NCBI GenBank assembly: GCA_026874595.1
Contig: CM049318.1
Coordinates: forward strand, 42,078,456-42,142,455
Source of the DNA: Sipunculus nudus
Lineage: Eukaryota; Annelida; Sipuncula; Golfingiida; Sipunculidae
DNA: 64,000 nucleotides
Direction of reading: 5' to 3'
In this document: positions 50,375 through 62,362 of the stretch, one piece after another
Layout: every line of letters starts with the position of its first letter
How positions within the stretch are numbered: position 1 is the first letter of the stretch
The notes under the pieces: generated by a model
What the model was told of the DNA's origin: nothing
The model's input: the letters and a program-made list of their open reading frames with translations, nothing else
The model's database searches: none
Made by a program: the position numbers and the translations under genes

Positions 50375-52357
50375 AAGAATTTGCGGACTGATGTTAAAGA
50401 CAAGAACCACGCAGCATGGGTCCCATTCCGCGTCGCTGACTGTGAGGCCTGCCATGATCCCCTCTTACAATACAAGTGTATTTTTAATAAAAATCGCCAA
50501 TAATGGATTCTGTTTTCTCTTATGTTTAAGACCTTGGCCAGGGGCTCGATACGAAAATTAGATTGAATCGAATGATCTAATCCTTAAACCTCTCTGATCA
50601 TACATATACAAGGGTCCTAAGATAGTAAACGTCCGGCAGTCCTCAAATTATCATCATAATCTATATCTGTTTGGGCATGAGGTTTCCGACAACAAAAATT
50701 TAAAAAAATTGAAAACACTGGAGATGAAAAAATATTGCACAAAAAAAATAAGTGAAAAAAATAAGGTTGCATGGTCATTGTGACAATATTTCTGCATTAA
50801 ATGTAGACTTACTTAATGCTCTTAAACTACTCTCGAAATGTGTCTCCTTTTTCATTCTTTTGATTATCACGTGGTTTTTTTTAAATAAGATAAACAACCA
50901 GACGGATGGAGCTGCCATAATTGTTAGAGCCCATATTATATTTTATATCAGGAATAGACTTTATAGACAGACATTAATTGCATACTTTTGTACCTGAGTA
51001 CTTAAGTTTATCCGTCTTATGTACCTCACCCTAGGGTGATTAAACAAGATAACCCTATATAACGGTCGAAGGTCAAATAATTCGTCAAATACGATTACAT
51101 ATATCCGACCTGTGTCACTGAATAATTTAGCGAAATATTGACTCTCAAAGAATGAACAAGTCATGTAAAACAACTGGCAGAACTGACCGTTAGGTGCCAT
51201 TAGATGGCATAATCATTGTGGAAAAGGGCCTGGTGAACCATTAGTTAATGAATAATTAGCAGGAACAAATACCTGCTCCCTAAAATGTTAACAAAGTTTA
51301 CTGGGAGGCTGGGGACATGTTAAGTTGGCGGACAGTTTATAGATGACAGTTAGGATCCGGTTGTCCGTGGTTCTGCAGAGGGAGGGTTTTAATCACACAA
51401 GTAAATATACTGCATAAGCCATGCTTCGCGTTCTCGTCTCCTGGTCTCGTGGGAAATTGGCCGAGTAGACTCCGTATACATAGTGCTATTTCACCCACAT
51501 CCGCCCCAAGCAACGATCTATATGGCTGTATGTTTTGCCGTTTCATATCTGATTAATTATTTACTTTGCATCAAAATCATTTTGAACAAAGCGGAAGTGG
51601 GGATATTATAAAAACAATCCAAACTACAAACGAGCCATACATCATTCAACTGCCGCTTGTCTAACTTCATGAGTTTCCTGCCTTTGTTGATGTATTCTGC
51701 TGAGCGGTAAAAAGTTAAGATCTTTCTATATGAATGTACAATTTAAATAACATTTAATAAAAGATTTAACAACGAGCAAAGAATGTACTGAGATAAGATA
51801 GAAAAGGAAAGGATATAAAACAAATATGTGATACCTCCCTCAGGGTCCACGCCCAACGTAAAATTGTCCCATTTGCGCACCTTTAATTCACTTTAATGGA
51901 CCGTCAATGTTTAGAAATTGTTCATTTAAATGTGGCAAAGCTTCCGTATATATTCATTGAAAATCATATTGAATTTGTCGGGGTCTCATGCATGTAGACT
52001 AACAAGCAAATAAGGTTAAACGTGCAGCCTTTCTTTCATACAAACACGTTGTACAGACCCAGCGTTCACTGCTCGTCTGCTCTCATGATGTGTTCCAAAA
52101 TGTCTTCGATACATGGTCGGTCTTTTTATCACAGTTCACCGCACGGGGTTCGAGATGTTATTATAACGTCATTGTCACTGTATCTAACGTCCACCATACC
52201 GACGTCACCATGAGGACGAGGTAACTTCAGTTGCTCATTATAGCCCGCCGCCTTGGAAGTTAAAGATACCTACACTTTCTAAAATATCCACAGCTGGTTC
52301 AAATGAAATTTGGATCAGAAATAATATTAATAAAAATAACAACAACAAAAAAATATT

Positions 52358-52428
52358 TAATAATAATAATAATAATAATAATTATTATTATTATAATTAT
52401 TATTATTATTGTTATTATTATTATAATA
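52358..52428. repeat. (AAT)n/(ATT)n inverted microsatellite
   Basis: A TAA-type trinucleotide run switches to ATT-type repeats at about 52380, making a self-complementary AT-rich stretch of about 70 bp. Confidence 0.9.
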
Positions 52429-54859
52429 CAACTTTGAAAATGATGATAATAACGTAGTACATGAAACACAAAAAAAAAGTGAGTCACGTAAACGTTCATA
52501 GTCGTCAAGTCATCTTATATTTTATAACCAAAATACATCCCATAGCTAGAATACATTTCACTGGGCATTATTCTTAACGTTTTCTATATTCATCCAATGA
52601 CAGGTGATCCCGGATAAACCTATAATTTACCATGCCATGACACAGGTCAAAGGTCAAAGTTAAATTATTTATATTCTGAAAATCTTGAAAATGTGTCTAC
52701 TGGATGAATGAATTCCATTCGACTGTCGATACGAAAATATCATCTTAATCTGTGTCGACAGTGCGTGTTTCGAATTTTTAAATTTGGGCCATCAGCCGCT
52801 GTTCTGATTTCATATTCTTTGTGATACACTGTTTTTGTTGAATAGGCCTAATAACGTAAGAACAGGGTAAAAAATCTATTTACATTGCGGAGCCTGGTTA
52901 ACCGTGTTAAATCTGTCTCCGATCAGTGTATCCGTCCATAAAGGTTCCTTCAATGTAAAAAGCAATGGTGACAGATTATTGCCCTGACCTATTCCGGAGT
53001 CTCCCGGGAGAGGATCGGTTACTACACAAATAAGAATAATATAAATATTATCCCCCAAACGCTTTTATCTGATAAAATTCCATGTTATCTCTGCTTTTGG
53101 ACTATTTTCTATTATATATGCATAATTTGGAAATTTCTAAAAGAATCTTAAATAGTTGTCTTTTGTCTCTTTTTTTTTATTTATATATATGCTCGAATCT
53201 TAAATAACAAGGGAAAGAGAGTTTATAGGTATGTGTCCTATATGTAATTTAAGTACATACATATGAAGATAATAGTTATCTGAAAAGCAAAAGGTTGTTA
53301 TAAATAATCAATCAAACGACTATCTATGAGATAATGAATTATACATGAATTGACCCGTTGGAGGGGAGACAGTTGTGACGTCACAGGAAGAATCCTACAC
53401 AGGTGATTTACAATTGTCTCTGGTAGGGAGCGGACGACGGCTCAGCGGGAACTGTGGAGAATTTAGAGTGCACTATGAAATTCAGTTAAACATTAATGAG
53501 CTGGTGTTTTGTCTTCATATCAGACTGCCTTGTTAGAAAACTGGCGTCTATGTTATTTCTAGGAATATCTGCTTTCAGTATAAATAAACTACAGTTTAAT
53601 AAACCTATAAATTAATAAACCAATAACAATAGAATAATTTCGACAATAGGTTCTTTTATTTACGACTGTTTGCTAATTTTGGTGATATTTATATAATCTG
53701 ATGCTTCGTCATTAAGAACAGTAATCTTATGAGTTATTAAAATACTGACTAAATCAACTAAAGGCTAACCACACAAATAAGATGAGCTTCATCATTAGAA
53801 AATGAGACTGTGTGCAGGGTTTGCCAGTAAGAGCCATCCCCGGCTGTAACCGCTGGATAAAGCCGGTTAAAGCTGGGCCGGTCAATACTTCAAAAGTGGA
53901 AAATACAGGCCATTACTGGCCAATACTCCTCAGTTTAAGTAAAATAATGTTCAAAACCAAATAAACAACAACAACACCATTATTTTAAAATTGTTTTATA
54001 GTTATGCAAGGTTGTTCATTATACATTGTGCCACGAAATACTAAATGAAATATTATAAATTACACAAGGTCCAGGATAATTACACAAATAAAACAAATAT
54101 CATTCCAAGTTAGCAAGGTAGCTCAAGAGCAATAAAACTGTAATATGCTTGCTAAAGATTTACAGTTAATACATATATTTGACTGGTCAAATGACATAAG
54201 CTCAATGATAAGAGTCACAAATAAGGTGCTTCACTGTGCCAGTCTCATCAATCAACCTCTTCCCTCCCCCTGAGGGCCAAATAGCAGGCCCCAAACTTGG
54301 CTGTTCCAGAGTTTGTTTTGTATAAGACTTAAGTTTGAAAAAAAATATGCCCTAAAGATGCCGATCTGGCTGGCATGCACAAGAGTTGTGTTGTTACATA
54401 TATCCTGGTTAAATGTTTAGTGTTTAGAGTTCTTTTTAAACTTCCACCACATTGCTTTGTTAAATCTTTTGTTTACTTGTGGGGTTCAAGCTCCGGTTCA
54501 TCAAGCCGGTCAAGCCACGCCTCTCAAACATCAGCAACTGTTGCACTGTCAGACTGTCCAGCACGATTGCAATTGGCCTTAATTGTATATAGAGAAATTT
54601 AGATGTGTTGAAAAAACAACAACATTTTGTACCATTTTCTGGATTCTCTCATCAATAGCATCTTCAATCTGGGCTATGAGAAGAAGATAAAAGGCAGGTT
54701 TGTCCTTAAATAATTCAAGTCAGTATTGTAACACAAAGGGCCAAACAGTGCATCCAATTGTGCCCAAGATCATCTCAAGACTAATCAGGTTTGGTCATAT
54801 AATTGTTTCCCTTCCACTTTCCATTCACTTACCACGTGGTTCAATGCACTAGTCCAGAG

Positions 54860-56735
54860 GTAGGTTTCATGTAAGTTTGGCCGAGGCTTTTAGCCATTTC
54901 TTCACAAATAAAGTTGCTTCAATTCGCAATAAGTTGCTAGAACAGCGCTGTGCTTTCCCTGTAGAAATGGCTAAGGCCACTACTGCAGATTGCACACTAG
55001 ATACTTTCATACCCCCATCTGAAGAGGAGATCTCTCAAATCTTACAGCGCTCACCAGCTAAGCACTGTGAACTGGACCCTTTTCCAACCTGGCTTGTTAA
55101 GCAATGTGCGGATGTTTTTATTCCAATTTTTTGTCAATTGTGTCATATGTCTTTTTACAATTGTGAAGTTCCAGCATCTTTGAAATCGGCTATTGTAACC
55201 CCCATACTGAAGAAAAGCAGTCTTGATGCACACGTTTTAAAGCACTATCGGCCAATATCTAACCTTTCGTTCCTTACTAAAGTGTTAGAAAAGATCGTTG
55301 CCACTCGTATCACTTCATACATGAAGGAAAACCATTTGTATGAAGACCAACAGTCTGCATATAGACCTTTTCATAGCACTGAAACATGCCTGCTCAAAGT
55401 ATATAACGATCTTCTCTGGGCTATGGACTCCCAACAAGTATCCATTCTCATACTATTGGATTTATCTGCTGCCTTTGATGTAGTGGATCATCAGCTCCTG
55501 TTACAACGGTTGTCCACCAGGCTTGGAATAAGTGGAGATGCCTTGCACTGGATCAGGTCATACCTGTGCAATCGAAGTCAGTGTATCAGTGTTGCAGGTC
55601 ATAAGTCTTCTCCAACTGAGATCACCGACGGTGTTCCACAAGGTTCTGTGCTGGGGCCTCTGTTTTTTACAATTTACACATTACCACTTAGTGAATTAGT
55701 ACGACAGCATGGAATGGATTATCATTTTTATGCTGATGATAGTCAAATTTATGTATCATTTAAACCAGAATCAAAGGTTCCTATTTCTACCATTGAAACA
55801 TGCTTGCATGACATAGGTGTTTGGATGTGTCAGAATCTGCTTAAACTCAATGCTGATAAAACTGAGGTTCTGATTATCGGTACAAACCAGCAAAGGTCAA
55901 AAATTCAGTTGAAAACTCTTAACATATTTGACTCTGTAGTTGTGCCAACAAACTGTGCTAGGAACCTGGGGGCTGTTTTTGACCAAGGGCTTTGCCTTGA
56001 TAAGCATGTAAATAATATTTGTAGTTTGGATTTTTACCACCTGCGTAATATAGCTAGGATAAAGGGTTTCCTAACTCAAGATTCACAAATAACATTAATT
56101 CATGCGTTCATCAGTTCAAGGATTGACTGTTCCTACTCTTTGCTATGTGGTCTTCCTAGCAAGTTACTGGACCGGCTTCAGAGAGTGCAGAATGCAGCTG
56201 CTAGGCTTGTAACTGGTGCCAAGAAGCGCGACCACATTACACCTATACTTAAAGAACTCCATTGGCTCCCGGTGCGACAGCGCATTGATTTTAAAATTTT
56301 ATTATTAGTATATAAAGCCATAAATGGTCAATCGCCTATTTACATTAGGAACCTCTTAACTTTTTATGTTCCAGTCAGGCAGCTTAGGTCATCTGACCAA
56401 GGGCTTTTAGTGATTCCTAAAGCACGAAGTGAGATGTGTCGTTCGAGAGCTTTCTCAGCTGTGGCACCAAGGTTGTGGAATGAACTTCCGCACTCAATCA
56501 GAGCTTCACCATCTTTAGCTTCTTTTAAAAGAAATCTTAAAACTTACCTTTTTATATTAGCTTTTGGTAGTTCTTAGGAATTAGGGTTTAACTTTTAGGA
56601 ATCTTTGTTTTAGTAGGAATCTACATTTTATGTTTTAGAAAAACTGTGCTTTGCGTCTTGTAAAGCGCTTTTGAAAACTATTTTGTTGAATTAGCGCTAT
56701 ATAAATTAAATATATTATTATTTATTATTATTTTA
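54860..56735 (+). mobile_element. 5'-truncated L2-clade LINE
   Basis: Contains the RT reading frame described separately, a 3' UTR of about 150 bp and a tail with TGTAAAGCGCTTTTGAAA, GCGCTATATAAATTAAATAT and a TTATTA microsatellite. GCGCTATATAAAT just before a short tandem repeat is the hallmark 3' end of L2 elements. The endonuclease domain is absent, as expected from incomplete reverse transcription. It lies inside the hAT-like element at 53815-56976. I could not fix the exact 5' joint or a target duplication. Confidence 0.88.
54877..56577 (+). CDS. L2 LINE reverse transcriptase, 5'-truncated but uninterrupted
   Basis: 566 codons without a stop. The frame begins at a TTG with no ATG, because the 5' part of the element is missing, so the start is a truncation edge and not a real initiation site. 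N-terminal residues (EEEISQILQRSPAKHCELDP, FPTWLVKQ) are the linker and fingers of an L2/CR1-type RT. Next come HYRPISNLSFLTKVLEKIVA, DQQSAYRPFHSTETCLLKV, LDLSAAFDVVDH, DGVPQGSVLGPLFF (from residue 251) and the catalytic YADD at residues 285-288. The C-terminal region (PILKELHWLPVRQRIDFKIL, RAFSAVAPRLWNELPHSIR, LASFKRNLKTYLF) is typical of the L2 clade. All catalytic motifs are present. Lacking the endonuclease and promoter, it is probably not active by itself, but its open frame suggests a fairly young insertion. Confidence 0.9.
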   Translation: MAEAFSHFFTNKVASIRNKLLEQRCAFPVEMAKATTADCTLDTFIPPSEEEISQILQRSPAKHCELDPFPTWLVKQCADVFIPIFCQLCHMSFYNCEVPASLKSAIVTPILKKSSLDAHVLKHYRPISNLSFLTKVLEKIVATRITSYMKENHLYEDQQSAYRPFHSTETCLLKVYNDLLWAMDSQQVSILILLDLSAAFDVVDHQLLLQRLSTRLGISGDALHWIRSYLCNRSQCISVAGHKSSPTEITDGVPQGSVLGPLFFTIYTLPLSELVRQHGMDYHFYADDSQIYVSFKPESKVPISTIETCLHDIGVWMCQNLLKLNADKTEVLIIGTNQQRSKIQLKTLNIFDSVVVPTNCARNLGAVFDQGLCLDKHVNNICSLDFYHLRNIARIKGFLTQDSQITLIHAFISSRIDCSYSLLCGLPSKLLDRLQRVQNAAARLVTGAKKRDHITPILKELHWLPVRQRIDFKILLLVYKAINGQSPIYIRNLLTFYVPVRQLRSSDQGLLVIPKARSEMCRSRAFSAVAPRLWNELPHSIRASPSLASFKRNLKTYLFILAFGSS

Positions 56736-56984
56736 TATCACATCCACTACTTTTGAGCCCATTAAAAAAGGGTTCAGTATGAATGGTTTGTCATATGAAT
56801 AATATTTTACTGCAACTACTTAAAAGCCTGAGTATTAAAGTAAATTGTATGGATGATATGTCAGATGACCAGTACATGGCCCAGTATTGGCCATTATAAG
56901 CCAGTATTAGCCGGATAAAGCCAGCTATAGCCACCTGCCCAATCAATATGAGTAAAAGCCGGCTTGACCAACCCTGACTGTGGG

Positions 56985-57267
56985 ATATTTTAAAGTTACA
57001 TAAATTAGACACTAATAGCTTGGAGGGTTCTGGTTATATAAAAGATAATAGCTGCCTAATATGTAATATATGCATTTACCCGATGTAATTGTTCGCTGAC
57101 TGAATGTAAGGGCTGTAGGGTTTGATAACAGCAAAAAAAAGGAGATATTTCTGGCACAACCAACAGGTAGCACACCAAGTTAATTGATCGTTGACATGAA
57201 CAATATTAACTAATTCTACTAATTACTATGAACAATAGGTCCATGGTTTACTTAGTGTCGGTCACTG
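56985..57267. other. unique sequence
   Basis: Short AT-rich spacer between two transposon remnants. Nothing recognised. Confidence 0.5.
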
Positions 57268-57442
57268 TGTATTAGGACTGGGTATCGCCTCCAAATTTCG
57301 TATTGCAATATACTGCGATATGTGGTATAGCGTATTAAGACACGTATAACGATATTTATATCGTGATCAGTTTATAAAAAATGAGTGTGATTTCTATATT
57401 ATATTCATATAAATTCTTTCCAATTGTTAACCTATTAAATTA

Positions 57443-57488
<46 letters not shown>

Positions 57489-57640
57489 GTTAAAGATAGT
57501 GACACAATAGTTCAGCAGAGGGTCATGAAAATCTTTAAGAGGCTTTGGAAAATTTGTGCTGTTGAGAGCTATTATAAATTGGGTGCGCGATATTATCAAT
57601 CTATATTGATAATATATCGATAATACCGTGCAGCCCTTCT
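57268..57640. mobile_element. possible hAT-like MITE remnant
   Basis: The left edge AGGACTGGGTATCGCC and the right edge CGATAATACCGTGCAGCCCTT resemble common animal hAT termini of the GGGCTGCACG-ATAT and GACTGGGTATCG types, with many CGATAT/ATATCG words inside. A (TA)n run (57446-57484) lies in the middle. Target duplication evidence is weak. Confidence 0.4.
57446..57484. repeat. (TA)n microsatellite
   Basis: TA run inside the hAT-like remnant. Confidence 0.95.
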
Positions 57641-59590
57641 GTCAAATGAATGAGGATGACGGTAAATACACAGACCATAATAATGACGAAGTTGTTGTTG
57701 GGCAGTTGGACTGAAGGTCTCCGGTTAAACCCCTCTTTTTTTCAAGAAAGCCACAAACGACCCTAACGAAACGAGATCAGATCAGACGACACAAGACTGA
57801 GAATCCGGTAGAGTCCGCCGCAGTATTTCCCTGTCCCGCAAGTCTCTATACATACAGATCGCATGTATAGGATGATTTATTTTGGCATGAATATAGAGAC
57901 TAGGGAAACACTTTAATTAATGAAACACCAGTCGTGATATAATTTAATGGTTAAGAAAATAATATCACACGTGGCCTATGAGAACATTTGTGTATAAGGG
58001 CGATTATATGCCTGGCCGGTGGAAAACACCATTATGCTAAATGATATATCTAATTGTTTAAATACTTGGTGTATTCAGGAAACTTTTTAGCCACCAATAT
58101 TTGCTATTGTACAAGGAACGTTTGCATAGTTTACATTTGTTTAAATGAAGAATAACAGATTTACGGCATTAAATGACAGAAATTATATCAGTGTGATCAA
58201 CATTGGAAATACTATGGAAATAATTGTAATATTCTCTGTGGAAGACAAATTAGATTTCAACACTCATATATTTATGAAACAAGCAATGCTCGAGCTGGTT
58301 GATGGATAGAAGACTGGAAAGAGGAAAGAGGGCACGTGCCCGTTCGCTGAGCTAAATATGATCATGGCAGTCTTATTTAAGCCGTACCGGGGCTTGTTTT
58401 TGTCTTCAAACATTTTATCTGACAAGATGCCATTTCTGATCCCCTAGCTACCTAGAAATGATGTTCAATCAAGCTTATATAGTTCCCGTGTAGGACTGGG
58501 ACCCGCATTAGGGCAACTGCATGTTTGATCAAGTGATGTTCCACAGCTGACAAACAGACCCTTGAAAAAAATCAGCCAACAACCAAATACGCTTATGTAG
58601 TGGTTTCTGCTCCTATTCCAGTTTTTAGGTAGCGCTAGCACTTCTGAAATTCAGGAGTTAATGTGTTAAAAAAAACAGTCCCCTCTTGTGCCATTGTAGC
58701 TTCTTGTAAAAATAAAGAATTCTATATACTGCTTGCTAAATATTTAAATGCTAAGTATTTGTCTCTTGCCATATACAGGTCCCAACATGCAGACAGCAGG
58801 TTCAAGCTTATAGCTGATGGTTGCATAATTTTGTTGAATATTTAATGTTGAAATTTAAGGAAGTACCTTTTCATTAAGATGTTTTTAAACATAAACATTC
58901 TGATTCGTATACTTTAAATACTTTACCAAGAACTTTGTTCCAAATACCAGCAAAATATTTCGGCACTCTTTATTAAAAGGTTCATGAAGATCCTAAAGAA
59001 ATACATGTAATATGATACTTGTGTTTTTTAATTCAAAAATTGGAATAATATTTAAAAGGTTTAATTGAAACAATTTTGCATAAAGCACCAAGTCCTTCAT
59101 AGTGACGCCTGTGAGAAAAGGCTTACATATTTAAAAAAAAAAATTCCCGGTTTTTGCCGTCCCGGTAGCACTATGGTTGCACCCCGTAGTTAATCGTAGC
59201 CAATAATAGTTAGACCGTACTCGAACCTTGTGACCCGTAGTCAATCCTGATCAACCATCTTCAACCGGCAACGTGTTCCGATGGAGTTTTGCGTGCAGTA
59301 CTTTGCCGGGGTCAATCGGGGTGAAAATGGAATCATAGTGGAAACCTACCAAAGCCCTGGTAGTACCCTAGTGCCACCACCATAGCCGTAGAGGCCCGTG
59401 AGGACCCCCTAGTCCCACCAAGAAACTTCGAAAATAACCTTCCTGGTACGGTTCACTTAGGGCTCACAGGGCGTCACTCCGAAGTTTCACGGTTCTTGTA
59501 CAGCCAAGTAGGTTCTAGGTACGGTTTGCCACGGTTGAACTGCAATACGACCAAGATCAGGTTCGACTGCGCCTCGGCCCAACTTCATCA
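57641..59590. other. unique sequence, GC-richer near the right end
   Basis: No gene recognised. The last 440 bp (59150-59590) are noticeably more GC-rich, with repeated CCGTAGT words. They may be another repeat fragment, which I cannot place. Confidence 0.4.
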
Positions 59591-59594
59591 TTGT

Positions 59595-60389
59595 TGTTAC
59601 AGGTGCTCTTTATATTGTGTGACACGGGCGTAACTCGTGCTGTGACACCCTCGCCGGGCCGTTTGTTACATTCTATGTTTAATCCGTACTGGTTGAACTA
59701 TCGTTGTCATGTTAGCCTTGGGCTTTCACGCCTGGTCGTGGGTCACTTGATGACCCTGGTATGGGGGATTCTCACGGCTATGTTCTTCTCGATAATTCCT
59801 GAAATGCGTGTTTACTGTGTTGTGTAGGATCCTTAAGACTGTTCGAGAAGTGGAAAATTCTCGGCTTGGAGTGTGAAGGTATATAAAGGGGCTGTGTTTT
59901 AGAGCCGGGCAGAGAGCAGCAGAGCAGATTCCAGCGGACGTAGAAGCGTGTGTCAGTTTCTAGGACCTTATCCGACGAATGCGGCAATTATAGAATTCCT
60001 AAGACTTTCTCCTGGATTTTATGGATTTGGACTTCAGTTTACTTTCTGGATTGTTACAAGAGCTATACACTGGACTGTCATTCTCCCAGAGTATACATTT
60101 AAAGAACTTATCCTTGTGACGGTGTTTGTATCCAGGTACTGTACACATTATTTTTCTATGTGATTGTATTGATTTGTTGTTATACCGCTGTTTTACTGTA
60201 TAATTGTATTGATTTAGTGTATTGTAATGTTAGGGTTGTTTTAAGAATAAATTATAGTTATTTGTTAACAAAAAACCACTGACTTCTGTATACACCTACG
60301 CTGCCTAGTGTTACAGAATCTGATTTTTTTTTATCTCCGTTACAGAATTTGTGTTCATACGTAATCTCTTTATATTAGGTTCCGTAACA
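59595..60389 (+). mobile_element. solo LTR (Gypsy-like), 795 bp
   Basis: Starts TGTTACAGGTGC and ends GGTTCCGTAACA, giving 6-bp inverted ends TGTTAC/GTAACA. It is flanked on both sides by TTGT (59591-59594 and 60390-60393), a 4-bp target duplication. Inside are a TATA box (TATATAAAGG at 59880) and an AATAAA signal (60246-60251), correctly ordered for U3-R-U5. No primer site or coding sequence follows, so it is a solo LTR left by recombination between LTRs. The ends and duplication size match the miniature element at 16.3-22.9 kb, suggesting related integrases. A partial inverted relative lies at 62026-62362. Confidence 0.8.
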
Positions 60390-60393
60390 TTGT

Positions 60394-62025
60394 ACATACG
60401 GACGGAGGACCCGTGTATGGGGAGATAGCACTATAATTGGGACTACCTGCATTTTCCCAACCCTATAAAACCCTGGAGGGGTGGTGGTCAAGTAAGGGAT
60501 GGTGTATAACTCAGAACATACACCCCTACTGTCTGGCATGTGACAGCATACACTGTCACAGTGACAGTTTGTGACACCCAAGCTGGCATCCAAATAATCG
60601 TTAGATGGCATGAGATGGCACACACTGTCACTGTGACAGTCTGTGACGGTTCTTGACAGTTGAAACAAGTGGCAAGATAATACGCTAGACATGTTTTGTA
60701 TTCTATGTACTCATCATAAATACTGCGTTATATGAAGATGTTATTTAGCCACCGAAATGTCATATAACATCTGGTCTTGCAATCGCAGTAAACTATCTGG
60801 TCTGAACGGTTCAGAATTTTTTTGGGTTTTACTTTCATTATACAGATACTTTCCATTATGTAGCGTGCATGACTGTCGTCTCAGTCATGGTACAGGACAA
60901 CGCTTTACGACGTTTAACAAAGGTTCGTGAGGATTTAAGTAGGATGTCAGGAGGGTCTGCTACTGTTAGACCAAGTCTGGTGATGGAAATATTGACAAAA
61001 AATCAACATTTTATAAATACTAGCCTCAGCATCCTTCTCTTCAATTCTTGACTGACCTGTATTATGGATTAACCTTTCTGATGAGGTCATGAGGCCCCTT
61101 TTTAATTTGTTTTTTTTTCCAGAGTATATTTCAACGCGCAGTTGACGTATATTTGTGGAGTTCTAAACGGAAAATGTGCAGTTGTATTTCTGGATTTGTG
61201 CCGTTTTAATTTTTTTTCCTGTAACAGAATTGAAACCCGCTCCATGTCCATCAGTAATAATTGAATTTCGTCCCTCATTCATATCAAGGCTATGCACTAT
61301 ATAACTCGCTCTGGTGCGAGTTTGATAACATTATGTTATATTTCTGTATTCATTATTTATATTATATATTTTCTACATTTACTTTCATAATCCATTGATA
61401 TTATTCATATATTATATAAATATATTCAACCTCTACATCAACTGGAAATGGTTCAAACTTAAAATATTAAAAGGCGGTTTCTAAATATCCTGGTCCCTTG
61501 GCCTTCAATTGCTTTATAAGTGGCCTCATTTTATGCCGATGAGGAACTTTTGATTAGAAATATGTTTATTTCGAACATTGCCTTAACATATTAGCTGTAT
61601 TGTCTTAAGGCACTGAGAGTATTCCTCCTCTTTCATCATACTTATGGGTAGAGCTTGGACACCTCATTAGACTGATTCCCTGCCTGGAAGTGATCCTTTT
61701 GAGCTCCATCACTGGTTTTCCTTTACAGTATTGGGGAAATCTAGTTAAGTATTTTAAACTGTTCAAACGTCGAAACTGCATAGAAATGAAGGTCCGGCGG
61801 AAGGATTTTGAGATTGGACAGGCTCGCCGTCTAAAGCCTCCTCCCCCCCCCCCCCCCCCGGGCAATTCTTTTAAATTTTGGGTTCAAAATTTCTCATTGA
61901 TGAACTTTTGATTAACGGGATATTTGATAGTCCAGTTAATGCTGCTTTCAGAGTGTTATCCGAATGTTTAATTATTAGTATATTAATGTTCCCATTTTAA
62001 TCAATGAAATCTACTTGAAATTTTT
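60394..62025. other. unique sequence with paired palindromes
   Basis: No gene recognised. Two 17-bp near-palindromes, ACTGTCACAGTGACAGT (60552-60568) and ACTGTCACTGTGACAGT (60624-60640), stand 72 bp apart. A poly(C) run lies at 61843-61859. Confidence 0.5.
61843..61859. repeat. poly(C) tract
   Basis: A run of 17 C residues. Confidence 0.95.
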
Positions 62026-62362
62026 AGACAGCCTTTTTTATATAACCTTTCACCTTAAGTCGAGAATTTTCCATTTCTCGAACCATCTAAAGAATCTAAC
62101 ACGGTATACACATTCAAAGATCATACTAGAAAAACGAATGCCGTGTCTCAACATATTAGGGTCTACACATGAGCTCGCCCCGGCTCGGCCAGGCGAGAAA
62201 GCCCCAAGCTAGCATGACAACGAGAGTTCAACCAGTACGGATTAAGCTGAGAGTGCAACACCCTGCCAGGCGCGGCAGCCACAACACGAGTTACGCCCGT
62301 GTCACACAACAAAAAAGACATCTGTAAAACTTGTGCACACAATAAAAAGGGCACCTGTAACA
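62026..62362 (-). mobile_element. truncated LTR, inverted relative of the solo LTR
   Basis: Read on the minus strand from 62362 it starts TGTTACAGGTGCCC. It then shares GTGTGACACGGGCGTAACTC, TTAATCCGTACTGGTTGAAC, GGAAAATTCTCG and GTTATATAAA with the solo LTR, and stops just past the TATA box. It has about 35 extra bases near its start that look like a local duplication. The R-U5 half is missing. The coding-like frame shared by both copies (LLCDTGVTR..NPYWLN) is an LTR by-product and not a gene. Confidence 0.8.

Larger units (their letters stand above)
46583..53806. other. unique sequence, no gene recognised
   Basis: About 7.2 kb with microsatellites (listed separately) and short open frames only. 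Frames at 46885-47178, 48613-48912 and 49649-49873 have no motif I recognise. I see no exon chain, repeat border or RNA gene. Confidence 0.45.
53815..56976. mobile_element. hAT-like DNA transposon carrying an L2 LINE
   Basis: The left end reads CAGGGTTTGCCAGTAAGAGCC. The right end on the opposite strand reads CAGGGTTGGTCAAGCCGGC. Both ends are followed by similar subterminal words (GGATAAAGCCGG, GGCCAATACT, TACTGGCC). The flanks ACTGTGTG (53807-53814) and ACTGTGGG (56977-56984) match at 7 of 8, the 8-bp target duplication of the hAT superfamily. The interior left of the LINE (53940-54850) may hold decayed minus-strand transposase exons. A frame reading AQIEDAIDERIQKM near 54640-54682 follows a pyrimidine tract and AG, but this is weak. 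Without the LINE the element would be about 1.3 kb and non-autonomous. Confidence 0.75.

Noticed and set aside
53376-53383. Perfect CRE palindrome TGACGTCA as a promoter element
   Set aside because: An 8-bp word is expected about once in 65 kb by chance, and there is no gene or TATA context next to it.
54375-54602. 75-codon plus-strand frame with a Ser/Gly-rich stretch
   Set aside because: No recognisable domain. It lies inside the hAT-like element, and the minus strand is the more plausible coding strand there.
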